From: Parvibaculum sp.
GTDB taxonomy: Bacteria > Pseudomonadota > Alphaproteobacteria > Parvibaculales > Parvibaculaceae
NCBI RefSeq assembly: GCF_002684405.1
Contig: NZ_NYVD01000119.1
Location: forward strand, 1-33,641
Reading direction: 5' to 3'
Length of the DNA: 33,641 nt
The position numbers and the translations under genes were made by a program. Of this stretch, positions 8,649 to 16,918 are shown piece by piece. The notes beneath the pieces were generated by a model. It was not told the DNA's origin, searched no databases, and worked only from the letters and a program-made list of their open reading frames with translations. Position 1 is the first letter of the stretch; each line of letters begins with the position of its first letter.

Positions 8649-8688
8649 GGCCGCCATAATACGCAACATCTAGTGGGGACTAGCAGTC

Positions 8689-9438
8689 GTGAATCAAAAT
8701 CGAGTTATCATCATCCTTGCCGCCATCGTGGTGGTCTTGGGCCTTGGCTATCTCGCCTACACCCAGTTCGGGGCGTCCGCGGAGGCCGAGCTGGCGTCGG
8801 CCGACGTCATGACGGCCGACAGCGCGCTGGAGAAGGAGCTTCTGGTTCCCGGCCCGCTCGGCGACATGACGATGGGCAAGAAGGACGCGCCGGTGGTCGT
8901 CATCGAATATTCCTCGATGACCTGCCCCCATTGCGCCGACTTCAACAGCCAGACGTTTCCCGAGCTGAAAAAGACCTATATCGACACCGGCAAGGTCTAT
9001 TTCATTTCGCGGCCCTTCCCCTTCGACAGCGCGGCGACGGCGGCTTTCATGCTGGCCTTCTGCGCGGGTCCGGAGCGGTATTTCGGCTTTATCGACGTGC
9101 TGTTCGAGCAGCAGCGCCAATGGGTCCTCGCAAAGGATCCGATGGCCGCGCTGGAGAAGATCGCCCGGCAGGGCGGGTTCTCCAACGAGCAGTTCCAGCA
9201 ATGCATGAAGAACGGCAAGGTTTTCGACCATATCTCCAAGGTCGCCAAGCGCGCGGCGGAGAAGTTCGAAGTCCGCTCGACGCCCACCTTCTTCATTAAC
9301 GGCCAGATGGCTCAGGGTTTCATGACCTGGAGCCAGTTCCAGCCGCTGATCGAAAAGGCGCTGAAGGGCGAGGACATCACCCAGTCCGAGCCCGAAGGCG
9401 AGACCACGCCCGAGGAAAAAGCGCCCGGGGAAGAATAA
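8689..9438 (+). CDS. DsbA-family thioredoxin-fold protein, membrane-anchored
   Basis: The product has 249 residues and begins at GTG 8689, with GGGGAC about 12 bases upstream. An N-terminal hydrophobic segment (VIIILAAIVVVLGLGYLAY, residues 6-24) is a signal anchor or signal peptide, so the enzyme should act in the periplasm. The thioredoxin fold has the redox motif CPHC in EYSSMTCPHCADFNSQTFPEL and the cis-proline loop STPTFFING. It resembles the DsbA/BdbD-type oxidoreductases (DSBA, Thioredoxin_4) and would oxidise or isomerise disulfides. The C-terminal tail (EPEGETTPEEKAPGEE) is acidic and probably disordered. A terminator-like hairpin separates it from smc, so the two may not be fully co-transcribed. 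Confidence 0.9.
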   Translation: MNQNRVIIILAAIVVVLGLGYLAYTQFGASAEAELASADVMTADSALEKELLVPGPLGDMTMGKKDAPVVVIEYSSMTCPHCADFNSQTFPELKKTYIDTGKVYFISRPFPFDSAATAAFMLAFCAGPERYFGFIDVLFEQQRQWVLAKDPMAALEKIARQGGFSNEQFQQCMKNGKVFDHISKVAKRAAEKFEVRSTPTFFINGQMAQGFMTWSQFQPLIEKALKGEDITQSEPEGETTPEEKAPGEE

Positions 9439-9444
9439 TTCAGC

Positions 9445-9482
9445 GGGGAGAGCGCGAAAGCTTGCGCCTCTCCCCTTGTTTC
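9445..9482 (+). terminator. Rho-independent terminator-like hairpin between dsbA-like gene and smc
   Basis: GGGGAGAG (9445-9452) pairs with CTCTCCCC (9468-9475), and inner GCG/CGC bases extend the stem. A T-rich TTGTTTC follows at 9476-9482. It begins 6 bases after the stop of the DsbA-like gene. The smc start is only 30 bases downstream, so the structure may reduce rather than abolish read-through. Confidence 0.7.
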
Positions 9483-9511
9483 AACGCTAGAGAGACGAGC
9501 GAGCAACGCAC

Positions 9512-12500
9512 GTGAAGTTCAACCGGCTACGCCTTTCCGGCTTCAAATCCTTTGTCGATCCGACCGACCTCATCATCGAGGCCGGGCTCACCGGCGTAGT
9601 CGGCCCCAATGGCTGCGGCAAATCCAACCTGTTGGAAGCGCTGCGCTGGGTGATGGGCGAGAACTCGTTCAAGAACATGCGCGGGTCGGGCATGGAAGAT
9701 GTGATCTTCGCAGGCACCTCCGCCCGGCCTGCGCGTAACCATGCCGAAGTCGTGCTCTATATCGACAATGTCGATCGCACCGCGCCCGCCGCCTATAATG
9801 ACTGCGAGGTGGTGGAAATCTCGCGCAGGATCGAGCGCGATGCAGGCTCCACCTATCGCATCAACGGGCGTGAAGTGCGCGCGCGCGACGTGCAGCTCTT
9901 CTTCGCCGACGCCTCCACCGGCGCGCATTCGCCCGCCCTCGTCCGGCAAGGCCAGATCGCTCAGCTCATTTCGTCCAAGCCGATCAATCGCCGCCGCATC
10001 CTCGAAGAGGCCGCCGGCATTACCGGCCTTTATACGCGCCGTCATGAGGCGGAGCTTCGCCTGAAGGCGGCCGAAACCAACCTCACCCGTCTCGACGATG
10101 TCGTCGCACAGCAGGAATCGCAGCTTGCGAGCCTGAAGCGTCAGGCCCGTCAGGCCGTGCGCTATCGCAATCTCTCCGGTCAGGTCCGCGAAACGGAAGC
10201 CATGCTGCTTCACCTGCGCTGGAGCCATGCGCGCGAAACGCTGGCCGCCGAAGAGCAGCGTCTTGCCGAAACCGATGTGCGCGTCGCCGACCTTACCCGC
10301 GAGGCCGCCGCCGCCGCGCGTCTGGAAGGCGAAGCCTCGCAAGGCCTGCCCCAGCTTCGCGAAAAGGAAGCGGAAGCCGCCGCGCGGCTGCATCGCCTCA
10401 ATGTCGAGCGCGATAATCTCGATGCGGAGGAAACCCGCGCCAGGGAACAGGCAACCCGCCTTTCCGCCCGGATCGAACAGACCGACCAGGACCTTGCCCG
10501 CGAGCGGGGCCTGATCGAAGACACCAATGCCGCGATCGAAAAACTCGACGCCGAAACCGCCGAACTGAAAGCGTCCGAGGAAGGACAGGATCAGGCCAAG
10601 GCGGAAGCCGAGACCCGCGTTACCGAGACGCAGGAAAAGCTCAACAAGCACGAAAGCGAACTCGACCAGCTCAATCAGGAGATCGCGAAGCTCTCCGCCG
10701 AACGCAACAGCCTGGTGAAGTCGATCGAGAGCACGCGCCAGCGCATCGAAAAGCTGGAACGCCAGCTTGCCGACATCTCCCGCGAGCGCGACACCCTGTC
10801 GGATGCGGAAGAAAAGAAAGCCGCCATCGCCGCGCAGACCGCCGAGCTTGAAGAGGCGGCTGAGAAAGTGACGGCGTCGGAACGTCAGGCGCAGGAAGCG
10901 GAAGACGCCCGCAAGAATGCGCAGACCGCCGAAGCGCAGTCGCGCGAGCCGATGCAGGCCGCCGAGCGTGTGGTCGGCGATCTTTCCGCCGAGGCGAAGA
11001 CACTGACCGAATTGCTCGCCGTCGGCGAAAGCGATCTCTTCCCGCCGCTGATCGACGCGGTGACGGTGGAACATGGCTATGAAACGGCGCTCGGCGCGGC
11101 GCTGGGCGACGACCTCGCCGTCCCCGCCGACGATGCCGCGCCGGTCCATTGGGGCACGCTGCCGCCTTTCGAAACGCCGCCGGCGCTTCCCGAAGGCGCG
11201 ACGCCGCTTTCCTATTTCGTGCAGGCGCCACCCGCCCTTGCCCGCCGTCTGTCGCAGATCGGCATTGTGGTGTCGGAAGAAGACGGCAAGCGTCTTCATG
11301 CCACGCTGAAGCCCGGCCAGCGTCTGGTCACGCAGGACGGCGCGCTGTGGCGCTGGGACGGCTACACCGCCGCCGCCGATGCGCCCACCGCATCCGCCAA
11401 GCGTCTGGAGCAGCGCAATCGCCTCGCCGATCTCGAAGAGGAACTGATCGAGGCGCGCCGCAAGGCTGCCGATGCGCGCGCCGCGTTCGAGGCCGCGCGC
11501 CTTGCCGCGGAACAGGCCGCGCAGAACGAACAGGAATGCCGCCGTGCCATGCGCGAGGCGTCCCAGGCCCATAACCAGCTTCGCGACCGTCTGACGGCGG
11601 CCGAGCGGGCCGCCTCACAGCAGATCTCGCGCCTCGAAGCGCTTGCCGAAGCGCATGAGCGCATCACCGGCGATCTGGAAGAGGCCCGCAAATCGCTTGA
11701 GGAATCGCAAGGCGCGCTGGACGGCCTGCGCCCCGACGAGGAACTGCGCACGCGCGCGGGCGAGCTTCGCGATCTCGTCGCCTCGCTGCGGCTGGAACTT
11801 TCCGAAGCGCGGGCCCAGGCCGAGGGCCTTCGCCGCGAGGCGGAAGCCCGCACCCGGCGCCTTGGGGCGATCGGGCAGGAAAGCGCGGCATGGAAGCTTC
11901 GCGCCGACAATGCGACCAAACAGATCGAGACGCTGGAAGCCCGCCAGACCGAAGCCCGTGAAGAGCTTCAGACGCTGGAAGGCGTGCCTGCCCAGATCGA
12001 GGAAAAGCGCCGTTCGCTGCTGGAATATATTTCCGAGGCTGAAAAGGCGCGTAGCGAAGCCGCCGACCTGCTTGCCACCGCCGAGGCCCAGCTTGCCGAA
12101 ACCGCCAAGCACGCCAAGATGACGCAAAGCCAGCTTGGCGAAACGCGCGAAGAGCGCGCCCGGATCGACGGTCTCGTCACCGGCGCCCGCGAGCGTCTGG
12201 CCGAATCGGAAGCGCGCATCCGCGAAGTGCTGGAATGCGCCCCGGAAGAAGCCCTCGCCCAGGCCAATCTCGCCGAAGGCGCGGAGCTGCCCGATGCCGA
12301 CCAGATCGAAGCGCGCCTCGAAAAATACAAGCGCGAGCGTGAAAGCCTTGGCGGCGTGAACCTGCGCGCCGAGGAAGAAGCCCGCGAGCTGACCGAACAG
12401 CTCGAAGCGATGACGTCGGAACGCGAAGACCTCGTCAGCGCCATCGCCAAGCTGCGTCAGGGCATCGGCAGCCTCAACAAGGAAGGCCGCCAGCGCATGC

Positions 12501-12973
12501 TGGAAGCCTTCGAAAAGGTGAACGAGAATTTCGGCCGCCTCTTCACCCACCTCTTTGGCGGTGGCGAAGCGCATCTGAAGCTCACCGAATCGGACGATCC
12601 GCTGGAAGCGGGCCTGGAAATCATGGCCCGCCCGCCCGGCAAACGGCTTCAGGTCATGTCGCTCCTGTCTGGTGGCGAGCAGGCGCTGACCGCCATGTCG
12701 CTCATTTTCGCGGTGTTCCTCACCAATCCCTCGCCGATCTGCGTGCTGGACGAGGTGGACGCGCCGCTGGACGACGCCAATGTCGAGCGTTTCTGCGAGC
12801 TGATGGAAGAAATGACGCGCACCACCGATACGCGCTTCCTCATCATCACCCATCACGCGCTCACCATGGCCCGGATGAACCGGCTTTATGGCGTGACCAT
12901 GCAGGAACGCGGCGTTTCGACGCTGGTTTCGGTCGATCTCGACACCGCCGAGCAGCTCCGCGAAGCCTCGTAA
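9512..12973 (+). CDS. smc: Chromosome segregation protein SMC
   Basis: SMC is the ATPase of bacterial condensin and organises and segregates the chromosome. The 1153-residue product has the full plan. The N-terminal head has FKSF and Walker A GPNGCGKSN (residues 31-39). A long coiled coil (about 170-500) is followed by a hinge-like section (about 505-640, including PLIDAVTVEHGYETALGAALG) and a second coiled coil (about 640-1000). The C-terminal head has the signature LSGGEQALTAMS (from about 1052) and Walker B CVLDEVDAPLDD (from about 1077). The start is GTG 9512 with a weak ribosome binding site; the family N-terminus MKFNRLRLSGFKSF fixes it. Codons for Ala, Glu and Arg dominate, which produces long false antisense frames. 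A terminator follows at 13001. ScpA/ScpB are not in the window. Confidence 0.97.
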   Translation: MKFNRLRLSGFKSFVDPTDLIIEAGLTGVVGPNGCGKSNLLEALRWVMGENSFKNMRGSGMEDVIFAGTSARPARNHAEVVLYIDNVDRTAPAAYNDCEVVEISRRIERDAGSTYRINGREVRARDVQLFFADASTGAHSPALVRQGQIAQLISSKPINRRRILEEAAGITGLYTRRHEAELRLKAAETNLTRLDDVVAQQESQLASLKRQARQAVRYRNLSGQVRETEAMLLHLRWSHARETLAAEEQRLAETDVRVADLTREAAAAARLEGEASQGLPQLREKEAEAAARLHRLNVERDNLDAEETRAREQATRLSARIEQTDQDLARERGLIEDTNAAIEKLDAETAELKASEEGQDQAKAEAETRVTETQEKLNKHESELDQLNQEIAKLSAERNSLVKSIESTRQRIEKLERQLADISRERDTLSDAEEKKAAIAAQTAELEEAAEKVTASERQAQEAEDARKNAQTAEAQSREPMQAAERVVGDLSAEAKTLTELLAVGESDLFPPLIDAVTVEHGYETALGAALGDDLAVPADDAAPVHWGTLPPFETPPALPEGATPLSYFVQAPPALARRLSQIGIVVSEEDGKRLHATLKPGQRLVTQDGALWRWDGYTAAADAPTASAKRLEQRNRLADLEEELIEARRKAADARAAFEAARLAAEQAAQNEQECRRAMREASQAHNQLRDRLTAAERAASQQISRLEALAEAHERITGDLEEARKSLEESQGALDGLRPDEELRTRAGELRDLVASLRLELSEARAQAEGLRREAEARTRRLGAIGQESAAWKLRADNATKQIETLEARQTEAREELQTLEGVPAQIEEKRRSLLEYISEAEKARSEAADLLATAEAQLAETAKHAKMTQSQLGETREERARIDGLVTGARERLAESEARIREVLECAPEEALAQANLAEGAELPDADQIEARLEKYKRERESLGGVNLRAEEEARELTEQLEAMTSEREDLVSAIAKLRQGIGSLNKEGRQRMLEAFEKVNENFGRLFTHLFGGGEAHLKLTESDDPLEAGLEIMARPPGKRLQVMSLLSGGEQALTAMSLIFAVFLTNPSPICVLDEVDAPLDDANVERFCELMEEMTRTTDTRFLIITHHALTMARMNRLYGVTMQERGVSTLVSVDLDTAEQLREAS

Positions 12974-13000
12974 GGCCGAAAGCAAACATTACGCTACGTT

Positions 13001-13026
13001 AAGGCCCCACTTCGGCGGGGCTTTTT
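13001..13026 (+). terminator. Rho-independent terminator after smc
   Basis: GCCCCAC (13004-13010) faces GCGGGGC around a TTCG tetraloop, with a single mismatch, and is followed by TTTTTC. It lies 30 bases beyond the smc stop and separates smc from the atp operon. Confidence 0.85.
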
Positions 13027-13159
13027 CGTGGACCCCGGAGAGCCTTTCGCAGACTCGGACACGACGTTTTTTCAGAAACCTGCGAAGGCCGATGCCGCGC
13101 CTGCGAAGATGCACAATTTTTCTTTTCAAATCAGGTACTTGGGACTGATAACCCTGTTC

Positions 13160-13188
13160 TTGACAGTCCATGCCCCCGCAAGTAGGGT
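13160..13188 (+). promoter_or_regulatory. Sigma70-type promoter candidate of the atp (F0) operon
   Basis: A perfect TTGACA -35 box at 13160-13165 is followed after 17 bases by TAGGGT (13183-13188), a moderate -10 match. It lies in the 290-bp gap between smc and atpI, and the start codon of atpI is 75 bases downstream of the -10. The smc terminator just before it makes an own promoter for the atp genes necessary. Confidence 0.6.
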
Positions 13189-13262
13189 GCGCGCGGCTTG
13201 AGGCGGGGGAACTGCGGAATTTTGCGGTCCCGGAGGCCTTTTCAGAAGGCGGAGAACGGGTT

Positions 13263-13616
13263 TTGGCGAACGATAAGCGCGACCCCTACGCTGTCGATGA
13301 GAAGGCCTTGTCCGATCTGGACAAGCGTATCCGGTCCGCGCGGAAATCGACGAAGGACCCCCGAAAACAGCCAGACGATGACGCAGGCGCGCGCCGGTCG
13401 TCCGATATGAGCCTCGCATTCCGCATGTCGTCCGACCTCGTGGCGGGCGTTCTTGTCGGAGCGTTTATCGGTTGGGGGCTCGATTGGATGTTCGGTACTT
13501 CTCCGTTCGGCCTCATCGTCTTTCTGGGGCTCGGCACCGTTGCCGGCGTCAGAAATCTGCTTCGTACGGTCAGCAGGATGTCCGACGAAGATGGCAAGGA
13601 CAAGGACGGGCAATAG
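13263..13616 (+). CDS. atpI: ATP synthase assembly protein AtpI
   Basis: AtpI helps assembly of the c-ring or its ion supply. The 117-residue product has a charged N-terminal half (DEKALSDLDKRIRSARKSTKDPRKQ) and two membrane segments (LVAGVLVGAFIGWGLDWMF and SPFGLIVFLGLGTVAGVRNLL) with the glycines and DWMFGTSPFG turn seen in the AtpI/Ncs1-like family. TTG 13263 is chosen because GGAG lies 8 bases upstream and the encoded LANDKRDPYAVDEK fits a usual AtpI start. The ATG at 13170 lies inside the promoter and gives a leader unlike the family. It is the first gene of the F0 operon, 31 bases before atpB. Confidence 0.85.
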   Translation: MANDKRDPYAVDEKALSDLDKRIRSARKSTKDPRKQPDDDAGARRSSDMSLAFRMSSDLVAGVLVGAFIGWGLDWMFGTSPFGLIVFLGLGTVAGVRNLLRTVSRMSDEDGKDKDGQ

Positions 13617-13647
13617 CCCGACGTAAATAAAACAGGGGCTTTGCGCC

Positions 13648-14421
13648 GTGGCAGCTGAATCCGGGTCTGGTTTCCCCGTCGATCCTCTTCACCAGTTCGT
13701 GGTGAACAAGATTTTCCCGCTGGAGATCGGCGGCATCGATGCCTCCTTCACCAATTCCAGCCTCTGGATGATCGTCGTTCTGGGCTTCGTTACCGCCTTT
13801 ACCGTGATCGGCATGAGCCGGCGCTCCATGGTGCCCGGCCGGCTGCAATCCTCGGTCGAGATCTTCTACGAATTCATCGCCAACATGGTGCGCGACAATG
13901 CGGGCCATGATGCGCAGCGTTTCTTCCCGTTCGTCTTCACGCTCTTCATGTTCGTGTTCACCGCGAACATCATCGGCCTGTTCCCCTACGCCTTCACGGT
14001 GACGAGCCACATCATCGTCACCTTCGCGCTGGCGATCATGGTCTTCCTGGGCGTCACGGTGACGGGTCTCATCCTGCACGGGCCGAAATTCTTCGGCCTC
14101 TTCGTGCCGTCGGGCGTGCCGGTCTACATGCTGATCCTGGTGACGCCGATCGAGATCATTTCCTACATCTCGCGTCCGATCAGCCACTCCGTTCGTCTTT
14201 TCGCGAACATGCTGGCCGGTCACATCACGCTGAAGGTGTTCGCGGGCTTCGTGATTTCCTTTCTGGGCGCGGGCGCGGTCGGCTGGGCCGGCGCCGTGCT
14301 GCCCTTCGGCATGATCGTGGCGCTCACGGCGCTCGAATTGCTGGTCGCGGCGCTGCAAGCCTATGTGTTCGCGGTTCTTACCTGCATGTATCTGGGCGAT
14401 GCGCTGCATCCGGGTCACTGA
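13648..14421 (+). CDS. atpB: ATP synthase F0 subunit a
   Basis: Subunit a forms the proton half-channels next to the c-ring. The 257-residue product is strongly hydrophobic with five to six membrane segments. It has the conserved [16 protein letters not shown] stretch with the essential arginine, and the C-terminal [28 protein letters not shown]. The start is GTG 13648 with AGGGG about 9 bases upstream, and the N-terminus [26 protein letters not shown] matches alphaproteobacterial AtpB. A GCGGCCCC hairpin follows 28 bases after the stop, ahead of atpE. Confidence 0.97.
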   Translation: MAAESGSGFPVDPLHQFVVNKIFPLEIGGIDASFTNSSLWMIVVLGFVTAFTVIGMSRRSMVPGRLQSSVEIFYEFIANMVRDNAGHDAQRFFPFVFTLFMFVFTANIIGLFPYAFTVTSHIIVTFALAIMVFLGVTVTGLILHGPKFFGLFVPSGVPVYMLILVTPIEIISYISRPISHSVRLFANMLAGHITLKVFAGFVISFLGAGAVGWAGAVLPFGMIVALTALELLVAALQAYVFAVLTCMYLGDALHPGH

Positions 14422-14449
14422 TCCCGCGCGCTTCGCCTGTTAAATCATT

Positions 14450-14469
14450 GCGGCCCCATAAGGGGCCGC
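14450..14469 (+). promoter_or_regulatory. Intercistronic hairpin between atpB and atpE
   Basis: GCGGCCCC (14450-14457), loop ATAA, GGGGCCGC (14462-14469) form a perfect 8-bp stem. No T-run follows (GCGTTTGAAAAAC), so it is not a classical terminator. It lies 77 bases before the atpE start and may be an mRNA processing or stability element that sets the high atpE expression. Confidence 0.65.
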
Positions 14470-14546
14470 GCGTTTGAAAAACAAGAAATTTGTCGGGTCA
14501 CTCCGGCCCGTCAGAGTTCCAGTTAACCCCGAAGGAGCAGAAGGTT

Positions 14547-14771
14547 ATGGAAGCAGAAGCAGCAAAGTACATCGGCGCCGGTATCGCGTGCCTCGGCATG
14601 GGCGGCGCGGGCATTGGCCTCGGCGCGATTTTCGGCAACTACCTGGCGGGCGCGCTGCGCAACCCGTCGGCGGCTCAGGGCCAGTTCGGTAACCTGATCT
14701 TCGGCTTCGCCGTGACGGAAGCGCTGGGCATCTTCTCGCTGCTCGTCGCGCTGATCCTGCTGTTCGCGTAA
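14547..14771 (+). CDS. atpE: ATP synthase F0 subunit c
   Basis: Subunit c builds the proton-driven rotor ring. The 74-residue product is a helical hairpin: the first helix has the glycine repeat ([21 protein letters not shown]), the loop is [12 protein letters not shown] with the conserved RNP, and the second helix has the ion-binding glutamate in [21 protein letters not shown]. The Na+-binding pattern with Gln in helix 1 is absent, so protons are the expected ion. ATG 14547 has GGAG 9 bases upstream; an in-frame ATG at 14490 would add 19 hydrophilic residues not seen in the family. The gene is flanked on both sides by strong hairpins, consistent with separate mRNA handling for this subunit, which is needed in many copies. 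Confidence 0.97.
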   Translation: MEAEAAKYIGAGIACLGMGGAGIGLGAIFGNYLAGALRNPSAAQGQFGNLIFGFAVTEALGIFSLLVALILLFA

Positions 14772-14808
14772 TCCCTCAGATCTTTTTCTCGGGGATTTAA
14801 CGACTGGC

Positions 14809-14842
14809 TGGCCGCCTTTCCGGATTCGTCCGGAGGCGGCCA
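14809..14842 (+). promoter_or_regulatory. Strong intercistronic hairpin between atpE and atpF'
   Basis: TGGCCGCCT (14809-14817) and CCGGA pair with TCCGG and AGGCGGCCA (14834-14842) around a TTCG loop, leaving only a small TT bulge. The stem is followed by CTGCCCGG, not by a T-run. The ribosome binding site of the next gene (AGGAGA) begins about 10 bases after it. It may protect the atpE transcript at its 3' end or partly uncouple the b subunits from it. Confidence 0.7.
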
Positions 14843-14863
14843 CTGCCCGGTTAGGAGATACAA

Positions 14864-15457
14864 ATGGCCACTGAGACGGCGCATCAGATCGTCGCCCAAA
14901 ATGAACATGCCAACCCGACCGCCCACACGATGGAAGGTCAGGAAGCGGCTCATGGCGGCGCTCACGAGACCGGCTTCCCGCCATTCAATCCGGACTCGTT
15001 TTCGTCGCAGCTCATCTGGCTGGCGATCAGCTTCGGCATCCTCTATCTGCTGATGTCGCGCGTCGCCCTGCCCAAGATCGCGACCGTTCTGGAAGAGCGT
15101 CACGACCGTATCGCCGACGACCTCGATCAGGCGGAACAGTTCCGCTCGCAGACCGAGGAAGCGATCGCCGCTTACGAAAAGGCGCTCGGCGAGGCCCGCG
15201 ACGAAGCCCACAAGATCGCCCAGGCGACGCGTGACGAGCTTCAGGCCGAAACGGACCGCCAGCGTCAGGAAGTCGAAGGCGAACTCGCCGTGAAGATCGC
15301 CGACGCCGAATCGCGCATCAAATCGACCAAGGAAGCGGCCATGGCCAATGTCCGCGAGATCGCCGCCGATGTCGCCGGCAGCGTGGTGACGCAGGTTCTT
15401 GGCGAAAATGCCGACGCGGCCGCTCTCGAGCGCGCCGTCGACGCGGAAATCAAATAG
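14864..15457 (+). CDS. atpF2: ATP synthase F0 subunit b'
   Basis: This is one of the two different b-type stalk subunits found in alphaproteobacteria and photosynthetic bacteria. The 197-residue product has a hydrophilic His-rich leader of about 45 residues (QNEHANPTAHTMEGQEAAHGG), one membrane segment (LIWLAISFGILYLLMSRVALP) and a long charged coiled coil (EERHDRIADDLDQAEQFRSQTEEA...) ending in VTQVLGENADAAALERAVDAEIK. ATG 14864 follows a good AGGAGA site. It lies just before atpF with 11 bases between them. It is called b' and not b because it has the N-terminal extension and comes first, the usual alphaproteobacterial order. Confidence 0.93.
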   Translation: MATETAHQIVAQNEHANPTAHTMEGQEAAHGGAHETGFPPFNPDSFSSQLIWLAISFGILYLLMSRVALPKIATVLEERHDRIADDLDQAEQFRSQTEEAIAAYEKALGEARDEAHKIAQATRDELQAETDRQRQEVEGELAVKIADAESRIKSTKEAAMANVREIAADVAGSVVTQVLGENADAAALERAVDAEIK

Positions 15458-15468
15458 GGAGAACGTCC

Positions 15469-15954
15469 ATGCTCATGCAAGGTGAATTCTGGGTTCTCCT
15501 CGGTCTGATCGTTTTCATCGGCATCATCATCTATATGCGTGTGCCGGCCATGCTGACCAAGTCGCTCGACGAGCGCGGCGCCGGCATCGCCAAGGAACTC
15601 GACGAGGCGCGCCGCCTTCGCGAGGAAGCCCAGCAGGTGCTGGCCTCCTATCAGCGCAAGCAGCGCGAAGCGATGAAGGAAGCCGAAGACATCGTTGCCC
15701 AGGCCAAGGTGGAAGCCGAAGCCATGGCGAAGGAAACCCGCGAAAACCTCAACGCGCAGGTCGAGCGCCGCACCCAGATGGCGGAGCAGAAGATCGCGCA
15801 GGCCGAGGTTCAGGCGATGAACGAAGTTCGCGCCGTGGCCGCCGATGTCGCCATCGAGGCCGCCCGCCGGCTGATCGCGGAAAAGGTCGACACCTCCAAG
15901 GATGCCGAGATCATCGAAAAGTCGATCGCGGATCTCACGACCAAGCTGCACTGA
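15469..15954 (+). CDS. atpF: ATP synthase F0 subunit b
   Basis: The peripheral stalk subunit joins subunit a to F1. The 161-residue product starts with a membrane helix (FWVLLGLIVFIGIIIYMRVPAML) and continues as a charged, alanine-rich coiled coil (DERGAGIAKELDEARRLREEAQQVLASYQRKQ) to the C-terminal AARRLIAEKVDTSKDAEIIEKSIADL. ATG 15469 is preceded by AGGGAGA. It is the last gene of the F0 operon and is followed by a terminator. The F1 genes are not in the window, which is the normal split arrangement in alphaproteobacteria. Confidence 0.95.
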   Translation: MLMQGEFWVLLGLIVFIGIIIYMRVPAMLTKSLDERGAGIAKELDEARRLREEAQQVLASYQRKQREAMKEAEDIVAQAKVEAEAMAKETRENLNAQVERRTQMAEQKIAQAEVQAMNEVRAVAADVAIEAARRLIAEKVDTSKDAEIIEKSIADLTTKLH

Positions 15955-15976
15955 CGGCACCGACATACAGACATCG

Positions 15977-16016
15977 GAAACCCCGCCCTCGGAAACGAGC
16001 GGCGGGGTTTCTCTTT
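15977..16016 (+). terminator. Rho-independent terminator of the F0 operon
   Basis: GAAACCCCGCC (15977-15987) pairs perfectly with GGCGGGGTTTC (16001-16011), followed by TCTTT. It begins 22 bases after the atpF stop. Confidence 0.88.
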
Positions 16017-16100
16017 GGTGCCCTCCCACCCCTCCCCTCATGCCTTCCATCCCCCGACGCGACGGGGCAGGATAGGACTTCACATCGGGGAGAGGGGCAC

Positions 16101-16901
16101 ATGCTGTCCGACTATCAGAAGACCGAGTTCACCCATGAGGGCGTAACCAAACCCGTCTATGCGCGGGGGATGGGCCCCGCCGTCATCGTCATGCATGAAA
16201 TTCCCGGCATCACGCCGGAAGTCGTCCGCTTCGCCGATTGGGTCGTCGATGCGGGATTTCGCGTCTATATGCCGGAGCTTCTGGGCGAGGCGGGCCGACC
16301 CGTTTCGCGCAGCTATGTGCTCCGCTCCATGGCCAAGCTCTGCATCAGCCGGGAGTTTCATATTCTCGCCTCGCACAGTTCGAGCCCGGTCACCGACTGG
16401 CTGCGCGCGCTTGCCCGCCACGCGCATGAGGAAGCCGGCGGCAAGGGTGTCGGCGCGATCGGCATGTGTTTTTCCGGCAATTTCGCCCTTTCCATGATGA
16501 TGGAACCCTCGCTGATGGCACCGGTGCTGTCGCAACCCTCCATGCCCTTCCCGCTCGGCGCGGCACGAAAGGCGGCGCTGCATGTCTCGCCGCAGGAATG
16601 GCAATGCGTGAAGGATCGCTGCGCGCCCATCGAGGAAGGCGGACGGGGCGACAAAATCCTGGGCCTGCGCTTCAAGGGCGACCGGCTGAGCCCGCCGCAG
16701 AAGTTCGAGACGCTGCGCCGCGAACTCGGCGATGCGTTCGAGGGCATCGAACTCGACGACAGCACCGCCAATCCGGACTCCATCGCGCCCCAGCCGCACA
16801 GCGTGGTGACGAACGACCTCATCGACCGCGACGGCGAACCGACAAAGGAAGCGGCCAGGCGCGTGATCTCGTTCTTTCAGGAGCGGCTTCTCTCCGCCTG
16901 A
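16101..16901 (+). CDS. Dienelactone hydrolase family protein
   Basis: The product has 266 residues with an alpha/beta-hydrolase fold. The nucleophile elbow is GMCFSGNFAL, in which cysteine is the likely nucleophile as in dienelactone hydrolases, and PQPHSVVTNDLIDRDG carries the likely catalytic histidine. The N-terminal part (PAVIVMHEIPGITPEVVRFADWVVDAGFRVYMPELLG) gives the first strands and the oxyanion region with the HExPG motif typical of this group. The true substrate is unknown; membership alone does not show chloroaromatic degradation. ATG 16101 has GAGAGGGG directly upstream. The gene is transcribed on its own after the atp terminator and converges with the nucleotidyltransferase gene. 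Their stop codons sit in one perfect inverted repeat. Confidence 0.87.
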   Translation: MLSDYQKTEFTHEGVTKPVYARGMGPAVIVMHEIPGITPEVVRFADWVVDAGFRVYMPELLGEAGRPVSRSYVLRSMAKLCISREFHILASHSSSPVTDWLRALARHAHEEAGGKGVGAIGMCFSGNFALSMMMEPSLMAPVLSQPSMPFPLGAARKAALHVSPQEWQCVKDRCAPIEEGGRGDKILGLRFKGDRLSPPQKFETLRRELGDAFEGIELDDSTANPDSIAPQPHSVVTNDLIDRDGEPTKEAARRVISFFQERLLSA

Positions 16902-16918
16902 CACCATACCAGGTGTCA
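16899..16918. repeat. Perfect inverted repeat spanning the two convergent stop codons
   Basis: TGACACCATACCAGGTGTCA has 7-bp arms and a 6-base loop. Its first three bases are the TGA stop of the dienelactone-hydrolase-like gene, and its last three are the complement of the TGA stop of the nucleotidyltransferase gene. No T-run follows on either strand. Confidence 0.75.

Noticed and set aside
9527-12985. Two long minus-strand open frames opposite smc (9527-11572 and 11615-12985)
   Set aside because: They are shadows created by the biased Ala/Glu/Arg codons of smc; they show no domain motif and the opposite frame is a complete SMC protein.
14450-14469. Terminator inside the atp operon
   Set aside because: The hairpin is strong but no T-run follows on the plus strand, and the downstream atp genes have no separate promoter that I can see.
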